Assembly (NCBI GenBank): GCA_031772625.1
Contig: CM062812.1
Location: forward strand, 731,326,300 to 731,390,299
DNA length: 64,000 nt
Reading direction: 5' to 3'
Origin: Pinus tabuliformis
Taxonomy: Eukaryota > Streptophyta > Pinopsida > Pinales > Pinaceae
Under the pieces are notes generated by a model, which saw only the letters and a list, made by a program, of their open reading frames with translations, searched no databases and had not been told where the DNA came from. The translations under genes and the position numbers were made by a program. This document shows, in pieces, positions 23,161 to 34,285 of this stretch. Position 1 is the stretch's first letter, and each line of letters starts with the position of its first letter.

Positions 23161-24749
23161 TTGGAAGGTAGATCGGCCTTTCCAGCTCTAAGAGGCCTGT
23201 CAACAGAGATATCAGTAATGGGAATATCCACCAGCGATAGATTCCTGATACAACAATCAGATACAACACCCCTCCCCCTGAAATGCCTGCTGCCCCTGTT
23301 GTTCTTCCTTCTCACAGTGATATTCTTAGCAGATGTAGGGCTGATCCTAGGGGATTTAGGAGACTCAGGTTTATGGACAGTGAGAGGCAAAAGAGCAAGT
23401 GATTTCTTGGACAACAGATAGTCTAAATCGCTACCAATCGAATTGATAGGCGATTGAATCGGGGAGTTAGCAGGAGTGGGAGATATCAGGGATTCAATGC
23501 CTTTATCCCCAGGAGCAGACTCTTTATCAAGGGGCGATAGAGGATTCCGATGGGGTCGATGATCAGATTTAATTGAAGGAAGAGGAATAGGAGGCAAATT
23601 CGGGACATTTTGATCCCCGATTGGTTCCTGCGGATGATTCGGTGGAAGGGGAATCTCAAACTCAGAGGCAGTTTCCAATTCCGGCATAGACGGAGATATC
23701 CGGAGTAATGGATCAGAGACAATCGGCCGAGTGGGAGTAATCTGATGTTCAGCGTTCGGAGAATCTGAACTGAGGGGTCGAGGAGAGATATTAGGAGAAA
23801 CAGATTTTTCTGAATTCATAACTGGACCCTTTATGCTATAAGGAAATTCTGCAAACTTGGTGAGGCCATGATGCTTTCGACCAAAAGATCGCCGTCTCGG
23901 GCAATGCTTAATTAGGTGCCCCGTATGATGACACGCAGCGCACCTAAAAGGCACACCCCAGAAGTCCAATCTCTGTCTGATGGACAATTCTCTCCAGCTG
24001 ATGTCGATATGCTCCGGAAACCCACCCCTGAAAGATCTATCAATCAAAATCCAAGCAATACGCTTGTCTTTCTCCCCCCGACACCAGGGGTCTACATAAA
24101 CACATCTTCCAACTGCGTTACCAATCTCAGTTAGTGTCTCAGTCGACCAGAATTCCAGTGGCAGACCAGGTAGCTTCAACCAAATAAGATTATTAGAAGG
24201 AGTGTTTCTAAGGGGATTAAATCCCAGGTACCACCTGTGCAGAGAAAGAAAACTACGGCCATATACCCATTGATGGTTTAGAATGGATTCCAAATCCCCT
24301 GCATTAAGAAAATGAAAACAAAACCATTCTTTCAGTAACTTAGCAATAATCGGGATATACCCAATGATGGGTTTCCACTGAACTTCAAGCCAGTCTCTCA
24401 TCTGATTGTCGTTCAACTCCGGGAAATGCCACCGGCCAATTAAGGCTTTATCATGAAGACTATCAATACGCTCAGTCAACTGAATACTGTCAATTCTAAT
24501 AGCACCCGGAGGTTGAGAAGTTTTAGCTGGTTTATGACATTTGCGGGAGCGATCCCCAGAAGAAACTTTGCCATGATGATATTTATCCACATCTGAAGCA
24601 GGTGGAGGGTTCGAAGGATGTACCAGCATTTCATCCAAGGTGGAGGGCCATTCAGTAGACAATCTGGCTTTGTGATGGAGAGATTCTGCCTGTATGGCCG
24701 CGTGGACCATAGCCTCCGTGGCAGATGAATCAGATTTAATTTCCATCAT
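23157..24749 (-). CDS. LINE ORF1 protein (DUF4283-like, CCHC zinc knuckle)
   Basis: 530 intact codons. The N-terminal third is charged. Residues about 90-260 resemble the DUF4283 domain found in plant LINE ORF1 proteins, including WLKLPGLPLEFW and the final FWGVPFRC. A CCHC knuckle (CAACHHTGHLIKHC) follows at about 270-285, and the C-terminal half is proline- and serine-rich. It is expected to bind element RNA in the ribonucleoprotein that carries out target-primed reverse transcription. The ATG at 24749 is the first in frame, with a second Met codon adjacent. The stop overlaps the ORF2 start by ATGA. No frame damage is visible. Confidence 0.88.
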   Translation of the reverse strand: MMEIKSDSSATEAMVHAAIQAESLHHKARLSTEWPSTLDEMLVHPSNPPPASDVDKYHHGKVSSGDRSRKCHKPAKTSQPPGAIRIDSIQLTERIDSLHDKALIGRWHFPELNDNQMRDWLEVQWKPIIGYIPIIAKLLKEWFCFHFLNAGDLESILNHQWVYGRSFLSLHRWYLGFNPLRNTPSNNLIWLKLPGLPLEFWSTETLTEIGNAVGRCVYVDPWCRGEKDKRIAWILIDRSFRGGFPEHIDISWRELSIRQRLDFWGVPFRCAACHHTGHLIKHCPRRRSFGRKHHGLTKFAEFPYSIKGPVMNSEKSVSPNISPRPLSSDSPNAEHQITPTRPIVSDPLLRISPSMPELETASEFEIPLPPNHPQEPIGDQNVPNLPPIPLPSIKSDHRPHRNPLSPLDKESAPGDKGIESLISPTPANSPIQSPINSIGSDLDYLLSKKSLALLPLTVHKPESPKSPRISPTSAKNITVRRKNNRGSRHFRGRGVVSDCCIRNLSLVDIPITDISVDRPLRAGKADLPSK

Positions 24750-26060
24750 AAATATAGGTCAGAGACATGACCCCAAATAAACCAGAGAAATGACTAAAGA
24801 AGGATTTGGACGTACACCGCTATCAGCTATGGAATGTGGTGGACAGAGCAAAGGACAGGATAGAGATGGATCAATCTAAAAAATCTTCAGATGGTACAAT
24901 CAAAGTACACCTCGGGATGGGCAGTGCACTAACTCGAAGAGGAAAGTCTAATAAAAAAAACATGCCAGCCACCCACAAAGATATCATCCAGATAAAGATA
25001 GATTATGAAGATAGATCTTCAAATCTATCGACGGCGCTTATGACCAAACCACATTTATATCCGTCCTACACAGGTCTGGAAAAAATTAAGGCCTTTAATA
25101 CTGCTAGTCCCAAGGTGGTAAATTTTAAAATCTTTCCGGAAAAACCAAAAATATACCAGAGATCCAAAACCAGATACAGGTTCCAGAGAAAAAAGGCAAA
25201 TTCCAGAGACAGAAACCGGTATGCATGTTAGACGATGGCCACAGATGTAACAAATTCATGAGAATTCATTCTGGCATGTAAAACAGCAACAGAAGCACAT
25301 GTCACATACGCACCACCATGGTCCCAGTTTGCACCGGAAATCTGAACATGGTTTAGATATAAAACAGAAGCTCTGGAAACTAAAAAATTTGACCCATGAC
25401 CAGCAAATACTGGCGAATTTATACATGAAATTAGTCCATAGACCACGATATAAAAAACTGCTACCCGCTATTATAGGAGTGTTAAGATAATTATCAAAAT
25501 GGGAAGATATATATAAACTATGGAAGTCCCTGAAATTCAAATACCCAGATAACAGTAATTTCCCATATCAGAAGCCCGAAAAACAGTATATAAATGTAGG
25601 AAGTTTTCATATAAACATACCTGGTAGTGCCGACAGGCCGAGATGGGGTGCTTTAGATGATGAGTGAAGCCGGAGATTGTCCACCAACTGAAAGGTGCGA
25701 GCAGTTCGTCTCGGCGGAGAGAGATTGATGGGTTATGATTTACAGTCGGATGATAGAAAGTAGCAAAACAGAAGCTAATATATGGTCATGGGACGTCTCA
25801 GGAGGCTGGTATATGGAGCGACAAGAAAAATAACAGTCGAAATAGAAACAAAGTATATGGAAAATAGCTGCATGTAGGATGTAATGTGAGATCTCCAGGT
25901 GTCAATGTGCATGCAAATGTCAAACGCACCTGCGAGTGGTCGATCTTACCACTTATCGTTCCTCGGATAGGCTGAAAGCTGTGACTTGGAAGGAAACATC
26001 AGAAACACCCCATTCGGTCGTCGAGCACCAGCGAGCATTCCTCAACCCTTGTAACTACAC
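24750..26060 (-). other. Probable LINE 5' untranslated region and flank
   Basis: Upstream of ORF1 on the minus strand with only short frames on either strand. A moderately G+C-rich part (25620-26060) could be the internal promoter region of the LINE. The 5' end and target duplication could not be fixed. Confidence 0.4.
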
Positions 26061-26471
26061 CTATTGTATAGAACCAAATTCTCTGCAACATGAACCTGAA
26101 GAGCATTATTCTTGAAGGCGGGATTATTAGTGTGACATCTTTGACATGAGGCCGAGCCTTTAAAGCGAAATACTCTGCTTGATTGTGAAATACCTCACCT
26201 TCCCATTCCTATTAAATCTGTACATTATTATTTGATAGGATTAACATAATTTGATGCATGCGTACATGTTAATTCGATAGATTTTAGAATGCGTTTCTGA
26301 GTAGAGAAGAAATAAGGCTACAGAGTGTCCCATGCTATAAAAAAAAAAAGCCAGACATTGACGATTGGAGTGGATAAATTTTGATAAGAAACCAGACAAA
26401 TTAGTCACGAAATTATAGAATATGAATATTAAAAGTAAAGATTGAGGAAGAAGGCGAGGCCCGGTCCCCTT
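26061..26471. other. Intergenic, no gene recognised
   Basis: Short unique stretch with an A12 run at 26339-26350; no coding signal. Confidence 0.4.
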
Positions 26472-26950
26472 ACTCTAGAAAAATCCAAAACGATCCACTG
26501 ACGCATTGGGTGATCTCTTTGCAAAAGGTGGCTGGCCGAGGTTGCAAAGGTGCTCCGCTCGTTGAGAATAGTCCCTTTTCAAAGCTAAGGACGGTTTAAA
26601 ATTGACACGTGTCAAGGTCTCCCTTTCGCAAAGTTGTTCCGCTGGTCGAGGATGGTCTTTCCTTTTCTTAAAATGAAATTGGGTTGAATTTGACTTTAAA
26701 GTTTCCTTGAACAGAGTAGCTTTGATTCATAATCAATTTTCAAATTAAAAGAATAAGGCTGCTTCCAACGGCACAAAATAAATAGTTGTGATTAATTTTC
26801 AATTCTTCAAATTAAAAAATATATTTAAATATATTTTTTCATTAAATTTGTTTGAAATTTGATGATATTTATTAACGCGTTGTTAAATTCATTTAGACTT
26901 TCAATAAAACATTTAAAGCAAAAATTTTCATATTTTAATTAAAAAAAATT
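26472..26950. repeat. Dispersed repeat, copy 2, with degraded stem-loops
   Basis: Same family and orientation as 1409-1945. The first hairpin keeps 6 of 7 pairs including one G-U (26547-26553 with 26571-26577). The second keeps mainly its three outer pairs plus one G-U (26631-26636 with 26654-26659). Both loops remain exactly 17 nt. Between the hairpins is a perfect palindrome GACACGTGTC, which in copy 1 is GACACGTCAG. Confidence 0.7.
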
Positions 26951-28139
26951 TACCATTCAATTCTAATAAAAAAGCCGAAACTTAGAATTAAACTAGATCC
27001 TTTGTAATTTCTAATTAATTTTTAAATTTAGTTTATTTTTATTTATATTAAATTTTATTTTTTTTATTTAAAAAATAATCTGAATTTTGTTTATATTTGA
27101 ATTTTTTCAGAAAAATCACATGAGATTTTTTAGTTGACGTCATTCGAACCATCCAGTGTGATTCATTTGTTAAAAAAAAAATCAAATTATAACATAAATT
27201 TAATAATAAAATTTAAAGAATTAAATATTAATTACACAATCAAATTATAATAAACTTATAGGAAATTTAGTAATCTTGAATTTTTAATACAAGTTATTAT
27301 TTGTTCTTCTCAAAATAGGATTATGTCCCTTTAACATATACATGTGTAATATTCATTTTCTTTTGTTAAGGTGGACATGAGAAAATCCAAGGAGGAACGC
27401 TCAAGTGGAGGTGAGAAAAGTGAGGAGATACATATGAGTTCCATGACTAGTAAGGGAAACAATAGAGAGAAGAGAAGGAATTCAAAGTGATAGAGCATAT
27501 TTGAGTGTCTAAAACCCAAATCTTTCATGAGAAATATGCATGGCGTGAAGGCATGAAGGAGATTATTGCATGATGCCAACTGAGGTGATCCAGGGGAGCA
27601 AAGATATGATCAAGAATGAAAGTGCTCAAAATCACACAAAACCAATGCCAAATCATCGATCTCGTTGTTTTGATTCTAATGACTCTTGAATCGACTCAAT
27701 ATGACACCGTATGTGAAAGTTATCGTGTTTTGAAGTTTTTGGAAAACGGGTAAACAATAAACTTGCATGGTTAACTGGGTTACTGACTAGGTAGGCTATA
27801 CAGGTGACGTGGCACTAATGTTAGTAGCTAACTGGGCAGTAATATTTATAGTACAAACTAATAACGTGATGACATGTGGCAGGTTGTACAAGCTGTGTTG
27901 GTGAAATTTTATTGGATGTTGAGTTTTTTGGTGGACCAATCATGAGGCATCGCGTGGCCTAATGGGAGCTTGCTACGTGGCCCTAAGCTTCTATGCAAAA
28001 TATTTTTGGGCTGACCAACTGACCCAATGGGTTTCATCCCTAAAACCTCCAGCAAGTTAACCAAGTTCCTTACCGTTTTGCCAACAGTGTTCCTTGTTTT
28101 CTCATATGGGCTATTTCTATTTATTGTGTAATTATTTTA
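26951..28139. other. AT-rich then mixed intergenic DNA
   Basis: 26951-27320 is strongly AT-rich. 27330-27580 is open on the minus strand for 82 codons without a recognisable product. 27700-28139 is of average composition with no coding signal. Confidence 0.45.
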
Positions 28140-29404
28140 TGTGTTGCGGGGGGGCGAGGCCAGTGGGCTCTGCTCCAAAGGCCCTGGCCCCCAGACTTAT
28201 TATATAAACTGACCATAATACAAAGGCGATGGGGGTAGGTGGTTAGCTCGACCCCTGATCCCATTTTTTACCCACAACCAGGCACGTAACCAACGTTGAT
28301 CAAAAGTGGCGGGGTAATAATCTCTTGCGCCAGGTTTCACTTATGGCACGAGATCACAGGCAAGGTTATCGAAAGAGGGCTCGGAGGCCATGGTGGGTGC
28401 ATGGCCCAGTGTAACAACCTCCTCCCAAATCTACCAATGTAACTAGCCAACTAGAGTAAACATGCGACGATAGGCTACTATGATTGGATTCGACCTCCTA
28501 TGTGACCTTAAGGAAGTGGAATTGATGGAAACATCACACACAACCATCCAACATCAACTTCATGACCCATAGAAACTAATCCAACACTTCAAACAACTTT
28601 CCATTAGGTCCTACTGAAATTTTGACTATCATTGGCATTATTCACTCTCATGCTATACGCATGACAACATCCATAAACCCAAAGTCACTCTCACAAGCTT
28701 ATGTGGCAACGTCTGCGGACCTAATTTATCAGTTTTGTGCGAGGGACCATGAGATTTAAGCCAATTTTTCAGGCCCAGAGCTGATGTAACTGCCTAGAAT
28801 GGAGTGATATCTTAAGATCATTAAAAGAATAGGAAAACAATGATGTCAAAGCAATAAGTTGAATAAGACCTTAACAAGACCCCTACACCATGATAGAGAA
28901 TTCATCAAACATATCATCAACATGTAACCTATAGGTGTAAACAACATAATTAAGTGTAGGTATCTCATACTTATCTTAGAATCGCTATGAACCATTGTCC
29001 CCTCATTTCATTTGTTGCATTATCATCTGTTAGGCCATATATACATTATCCATTCATTTACAAGTAAAAACATGCTAAGATCTATAGTACATAGTTGTTG
29101 TCATAAAATAGACATATAACCAGCATAATATCAATACAAATACTCATGAAAGTACAACCATATAGACCAAATTTAATCCATCAAAATTCTTATAGAAATA
29201 CAAGGATAAATAACCTTTCATTAATGATGCAGAAACCAAACATGGGATGGGACTTCCACGTTCCACTCGACCATAGAATGGCTAAGCCAAACCTCTCTTT
29301 AGCCATTCACCCCCATGCAATATTCCAAGGACGAATGTGGGACTCAAACAAAAATAACCAACCAAGGAATACCGAGGCTAAACCACCTCACTTTCATCAA
29401 TAAA
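28140..29404. other. Probable LTR-element interior, no coding domain
   Basis: Begins with a G-rich segment (GCGGGGGGGCGAGGCC at 28145). An 85-codon frame at 29146-29403 shows no known motif. Position ahead of the array at 29405 and the LTR at 30149 suggests non-coding interior of an LTR retrotransposon, but this is inference. Confidence 0.35.
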
Positions 29405-29855
29405 AACCAAGCCTTACCGTAATCCATCTCAGATCACTAGGCCAACACAATGAATACATCATAAACAGGATTTACTGTGATCTCCACCTGATCATTAGTC
29501 CAAACAAGCATGGATGCCACCAAATTTCTACACCTACACCGTGAGGTATTTTCCTGTCTCCTAGTCTCTCAGGCTTTACCGCAGTCCAACCTTGGATGAC
29601 TAGGCCCTAAACTGAGACCTAATCTCTAGGTTTTACGGCATATCCCAGACCTGGGATTATTTGGCCCAACAAAGAAAAAATGACCTATGGGCTTTACCGT
29701 ATATCCTGTCATTCACCGACAATGATTATTAGGCCCACCGAGGCAACACAATTGTGGCTCTACCGCAACCCACAGTCTAGCTCAGGGGTCACTAGGTCAG
29801 TGGATTTATCGTGATCCACAGTCTAGTTTAGGAACCACTAGGCCATGTTCTCTAT
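29405..29855 (+). repeat. Degenerate tandem array, about seven units of 45-60 bp
   Basis: Units share a core that starts with (C/T)TTTACCG or a close variant and ends with ATCACTAGGCC or a variant. Successive cores begin at about 29413, 29470, 29575, 29633, 29695, 29758 and 29804. The units are too diverged for recent slippage. They form an old minisatellite-like block in non-coding DNA. Confidence 0.65.
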
Positions 29856-30148
29856 CATTCGGAGATCCAACCCACTCAAATTCGAATCCATCTCAACCAA
29901 AACGTGAGAACCCCATCACACCATGGCTATTCGGAAATGGAAAGGCTAGACTAAAAACACTGGTACACCTCGCAAAACCCATACCATACCAGAAATTGAA
30001 CCACATTCAATACCATGCATGCCAAATCTAGGAAGGAAAATAAACATTTAAATCGATACTTTTATAGGCTCTAATGCCTCCTTCCTTCTCCTATTGTGTC
30101 ATATTTGTACATCCTTCAATCCTATCCCAAGTTGTTCTTAAGGGGGTA
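29856..30148. other. Spacer ending in a purine tract
   Basis: Unique sequence ending in AAGGGGGTA (30140-30148) immediately before the LTR. The purine run is a plausible polypurine tract. Confidence 0.4.
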
Positions 30149-30586
30149 TGCTAGGATATTCCGACACATAGGAAATAATTAAGTATAACTTGGTCTAGTG
30201 TAGAGGAGGGTAAAGCGTGTTTCTTTACTATGTACTTTTGTAACTTACAATTCGACGGTCACGATATGTAGTGATCTGACGGTTCATTCTCTCCTCGGTA
30301 TTATCGACACTTGATCCGTGGCTTAACACCTGATTGGTCCATGATATCTATTTAAAGAGCATGGAGGGTCATTTGTAGGGTAACCGTTCATGAGAGAATC
30401 TTTTGTAAATTTTCATTCTTTTATTAATAAATTGCCTGTAGTGGCCGCATTGGCTCAAGTCGTGGGTTGTTTCTCACTTTGAGGGTTCTAACCACGACAA
30501 GAATACTAGTGTATTGATCTGTGATCTGTTTGTGAGCGGTGTCCTTTGGTGTTCTATCTGAGGAACTTACCTTGTAAATTCCTACA
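30149..30586 (+). mobile_element. Copia LTR followed by a primer-binding site
   Basis: The 438-bp sequence starts TGCTAGGA and ends TCCTACA, an imperfect inverted repeat with TG...CA ends, and is followed immediately by TGGTATCAGAGC (30587-30598), the usual Copia primer-binding site. This makes it the 5' LTR of the truncated Copia element to the right. Its left flank, however, looks like a polypurine tract, as for a 3' LTR. The right boundary is firm and the left is less so. Confidence 0.75.
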
Positions 30587-30598
30587 TGGTATCAGAGC
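30587..30598 (+). promoter_or_regulatory. Primer-binding site (initiator Met tRNA)
   Basis: TGGTATCAGAGC directly abuts the LTR end and is complementary to the 3' end of plant initiator methionine tRNA, the primer for first-strand synthesis. Confidence 0.85.
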
Positions 30599-31710
30599 TA
30601 TTTGAGGGCCGCATCCGTTGGTGATCCAAATTGGAAGCTGGTACAACTGCATCTAAATTTCGTTTCCTAGATCTACTGTTTCTGACTACTTTCGGGCCGA
30701 GAGGACTACTCTATTGTGTTAGGACCATCTGTTCCAGTGAGGAACCCATTTCGTTTCATACGAAAAGGTTTCTGGTAGCCCTAGCTACACCATTTTTAAG
30801 ATCTGGAGCTATACATTTTTTTTGCAGTTTTAGTTATTCATCTCTCTGTTTATTTCGGTTTATTTAGCTCTTTGTTTTTTATTACCGGATCTATACTTTT
30901 CATTTCTGCGTATGATCTTTGCCCGGCGACTCTGTGCGATCTGGGCAAATTAGAAACAGAAAGGAAGAATTTTTCTCATGCTTATGTTCTTTTCCGCCGC
31001 ACCTTAGTGTGATCTAGGAATATTAGAAACATTGAGGAAAATATTTAGTTTCCAGCGAAAGCTAACATCAAGCCATAAGGTTTGGTTTTTTTTGCATGTC
31101 TGTGTTGGTTTGTGTGGTTTTTTGTTTTGTAGGCAAAAAGAGTTTTTTCAAGTAAGCACGCACCCCAAAGCTCCAGTGCAACCAAAAAAAAAAAAAAAAA
31201 ACCTTCCTCTTTTCCAAAATTTACTAACCTTTAAAACTAGCTCACTTGGTCCAAAGTTACTTTATGAGAATAGAGGTCTTGGGTTCAAGTCTTTCCTTTT
31301 GTTGACTTACTTTTTCAAAAAGCACATGTAACTTATGTTTAAAAATTACTTTATGTAAAAGTGTTCTCAACCATTATAAAAAGTGAGTCACTTATAATTC
31401 TAAAGTCTCTTTATCTCTTATTTAAGTTACAATTTAGTGGGTAGCTCATAAAGTACCATTGTAAAAGTGACTTTCACTTATTTATAAAAGTGAGTCACGT
31501 AATTTTTTTTTTTAGAGTAAGATAATTAGATTAGGCTTGGAAAGAGGGGGGATATTTTTTTAAAATATAACATTATCATTCATTTCCGCACATTCATGCA
31601 CTTCGTCGGCATTTTCAACAACTTTTATTCAAAGTCATAACTTCTTCATCTGAAAGCTGTTTTCAGAGCCGTTTTTTTTTTAATAAGCCTAATTTTTCGA
31701 GCTCTTTCCA
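30599..31710 (+). other. Copia leader, enlarged and containing a SINE-like insert
   Basis: The leader is about 1.1 kb, which is long. It carries an A18 run (31184-31201) and, from about 31230, a tRNA-like promoter. The remainder is AT-rich with short direct repeats around AAAGTGAGTCAC (31378-31500). No coding frame was recognised. Confidence 0.45.
31230..31335 (+). mobile_element. SINE-like element in the Copia leader
   Basis: A-box-like TAGCTCACTTGG (31238-31249) and B-box-like GGGTTCAAGTC (31281-31291) are spaced 31 nt apart, as in tRNA-derived SINEs. An A-rich tract precedes it. The end and target duplication were not resolved, so this is tentative. Confidence 0.4.
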
Positions 31711-33490
31711 TTGGAACACTTAGTTTCAGCATCTATAGCTTCAGTTTTTGTTAGAATGGAAATTCTATGCCAAGTTATTCTTGGCAACACCAACTACTTA
31801 AAATGGTGGTCCTACATTGTGGATTTACTTAAAAGCAAAGGTCTTTACCCAATAGCCTCGGGCCAAGAAACTAAACCTAAAGATGAAGATAAAGTAGCCA
31901 AATAGGGAAATAGGCAAGATCAAACATGTGGGTTGATAGGGATGTCTATTTCTCCATACCTTAGATTCCATATCGTAGAACTTGATACCCTTAATAAAGC
32001 AATGAAACAACTCACTAAAGTTTTTGGAATTAAAAATGAAATTAGAACCCATCAACTTGAAAATGAGTTGCTTACGTTGGACCCCAATAATTTTTCTTCC
32101 ATTGAAGATTTTTTGTCCAAGTTCAAGACCCTTAAACTTCTCTTCGAAGGTGTTAAGGTTAAGAAAGAAGATGGTAGCCTTATTTATTCCATTCTTACTA
32201 AGTTGGGACCAGCCTATTCTGTGTTTGTTTCCACCTTCCATTCTACTACAGAAGCCTTTATTTCTCAAGAACAAGACCACAAGTCCCCTTCTTTTGATGC
32301 TTTTTGTGATTCTTTAATAAGAGAACAAGAAAAACTCTTACATCTTGGTCTTCTTAATCTTGGAAACTCTTTTAAGAAATCCTTAGCTGCCCAACAACAA
32401 CCAAATTCAAAGAATCCTAAGAAACAATATCCTAAAAAGAATGGTCTTAAACTAAACAAGGGTCCTAAGCAATTTCAGTCTCAAAATGAAAAATCATTTC
32501 AACAAAATGATATGGAAATTAAAAACAAAGTGAAGAAGACTGATAGACATTGCAACTTTTGTAATCGAGATGGCCACTTAGAATCCAAATGCTTTAAGAA
32601 GATGGAAACCTTGGAAGCAACAATGAAGAAGCATAACATCCATTTGGAGAAGTCTTCAACCTCAACTTCATCTTCAGGAATAACAATTTCTACATGTGGT
32701 TGTCAATCATCTCGGTCTGGTTATGCACTAAATATATCTCCTTCTTCTTATTCTCATGAGTGGCTCATTGATTCTGAAGCTTCTTATCACATGGCCAAAA
32801 ACAAAGCCATGTTTTCTTCTTTAAATTATTGTAACACCAAAAATATATATGTTGATGATGATAGATCTCTTAGTGTTGTAGGGACTGGAACTATTCATCT
32901 AGACAATGGTCAATTTAATGATGTATTATGTGTTCCAACCTTATCCTGCAACCTTCTATTTGTATATCAGATAACTCATTCAGGTGAAGGTAAAATCGTT
33001 GAATTTTCACCTCACGATGTTGTAATTAAGGACCTAAGAGATCCTAGACAGATTTTAGATACTGGCATTGCTGATGATTTTACAAGGTTGTATAAGTTTA
33101 ACAACTTTGGTTCATCAACACTTCCCTTGGTATTTGTTGCTCATAATGATGAAGTGAGCAAACTTTGGCATGAGCGATTTGGTCACTTAAACTATTGTTC
33201 CCTTCAAAATCTATGTAAAGAAAATATGGTGATAGGTCTTCCTATGGTATCTTGCAGAGATGGTGTTTGTTCCAGATGTGTACTTGGAAAACATCATCGA
33301 GATAGTTTCGAAAAATGTGCCTCTTAGCATGCCCCAACCCCTTTACAACTTGTGCATAGTGATTTATGTGGTCCACTTCTAGTTGTTTCATTCTCTGGCT
33401 ACAAGTATTTCTTAACTTTCATTGATGATTTCTCCAGACACACTTGGGTATACTTCTTAAAACACAAGAGTGAAGTCTTTAACATGTTCT
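31711..33490 (+). pseudogene. Copia gag-protease-integrase, truncated
   Basis: One frame runs through the gag core (NTNYLKWWSYIVDLLKSKGL), the zinc knuckle CNFCNRDGHLESKC, a protease in WLIDSEASYHM, the GAG-pre-integrase domain (LWHERFGHLNYCSLQNL) and the start of the integrase core ([15 protein letters not shown]). It is interrupted by TAG at 31903-31905 and 33325-33327. The protease active-site triad is DSE where the family has DSG, which should abolish activity. Homology stops near 33490, before the integrase catalytic Glu, and reverse transcriptase, RNase H and the 3' LTR are missing. Confidence 0.88.
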
Positions 33491-33989
33491 TCCTGAGTTT
33501 CTACTTCGGCGCATCCAACTCCTTCTTTGTTCCATCTTCTGCCTTCGTGCGATATTCATGTCACGCTGTCTCTTTATAGTCTGAGTCTCCAAAGTTTCTT
33601 TCATTATCAGTGGATCTGTTTGATCTTGCAACTTTGCTCCGCCTCTATGTTGTCAACAACCTTCCTCTTGCATCCGATGCGTTCGCTGCATTCGGTATGC
33701 TGCCTTTAGCTATTGTTCATGATGTTTCTTGCTGTGATGCTGCTTCTTGATGTCCTTGTCCATGAACAACTTGATGTCTTTGTGAGTAGGTAAGCCCATG
33801 GACACTTGATCGACTGCATCCCCAAGTGCACTCTGAACGGTGTCTTCGTCTCTCCTTTTTTGGAAACCATTATACCTTTACTGCTGAGAGGCAGATGAAA
33901 ACCTGTGATACCTGGAGACATGGAAACACTCATAGCAAGCAATCTGTCAGTCGAAAACCAAAATGAACATGAGAACTCACGTGGAACAT
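33491..33989. other. Unique sequence joined to the Copia fragment
   Basis: Sequence unrelated to Copia follows directly after the integrase fragment. A 120-codon minus-strand frame spans 33706-34068 but shows no recognised motif. Confidence 0.4.
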
Positions 33990-34285
33990 ACTTGGGTGAA
34001 TGATCGTGAGGGTTGCGCAATTTTGGCCGGGAGGTTAGGAGACCGACTGCCAAGACTACAAAAGGCATAGTCCGGGCTCCTAGGAGACTAACTGACTGTT
34101 GGAACTGTAAAATGTTTAATCCAGTTGGGAAGTTACCTGTTGGGGTTACAGAATGTACGATTCTAGCTGGGAAAGACTGCTATCCCAGGGACATATTTGC
34201 ACAAATTTTTGGGCCAAGCAGCTGTCGACCTCCAGAAATGCTCAATTTAGTCCAGGAGGCTAGTGTTGGGCTAGATTGCATAAAT
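33990..34285 (+). repeat. Degenerate tandem array, about 44-bp period
   Basis: About seven imperfect units, each with a core resembling TTG(C)(G/A)CAATTTTGG followed by CC(A/G)(G/A)G and (C/G)TGTTGG. Units begin near 34008, 34035, 34080, 34125, 34165, 34212 and 34262. The clearest cores contain the palindrome TTGCGCAA or a decayed form of it. It is the same family as 35030-35345. Confidence 0.55.
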
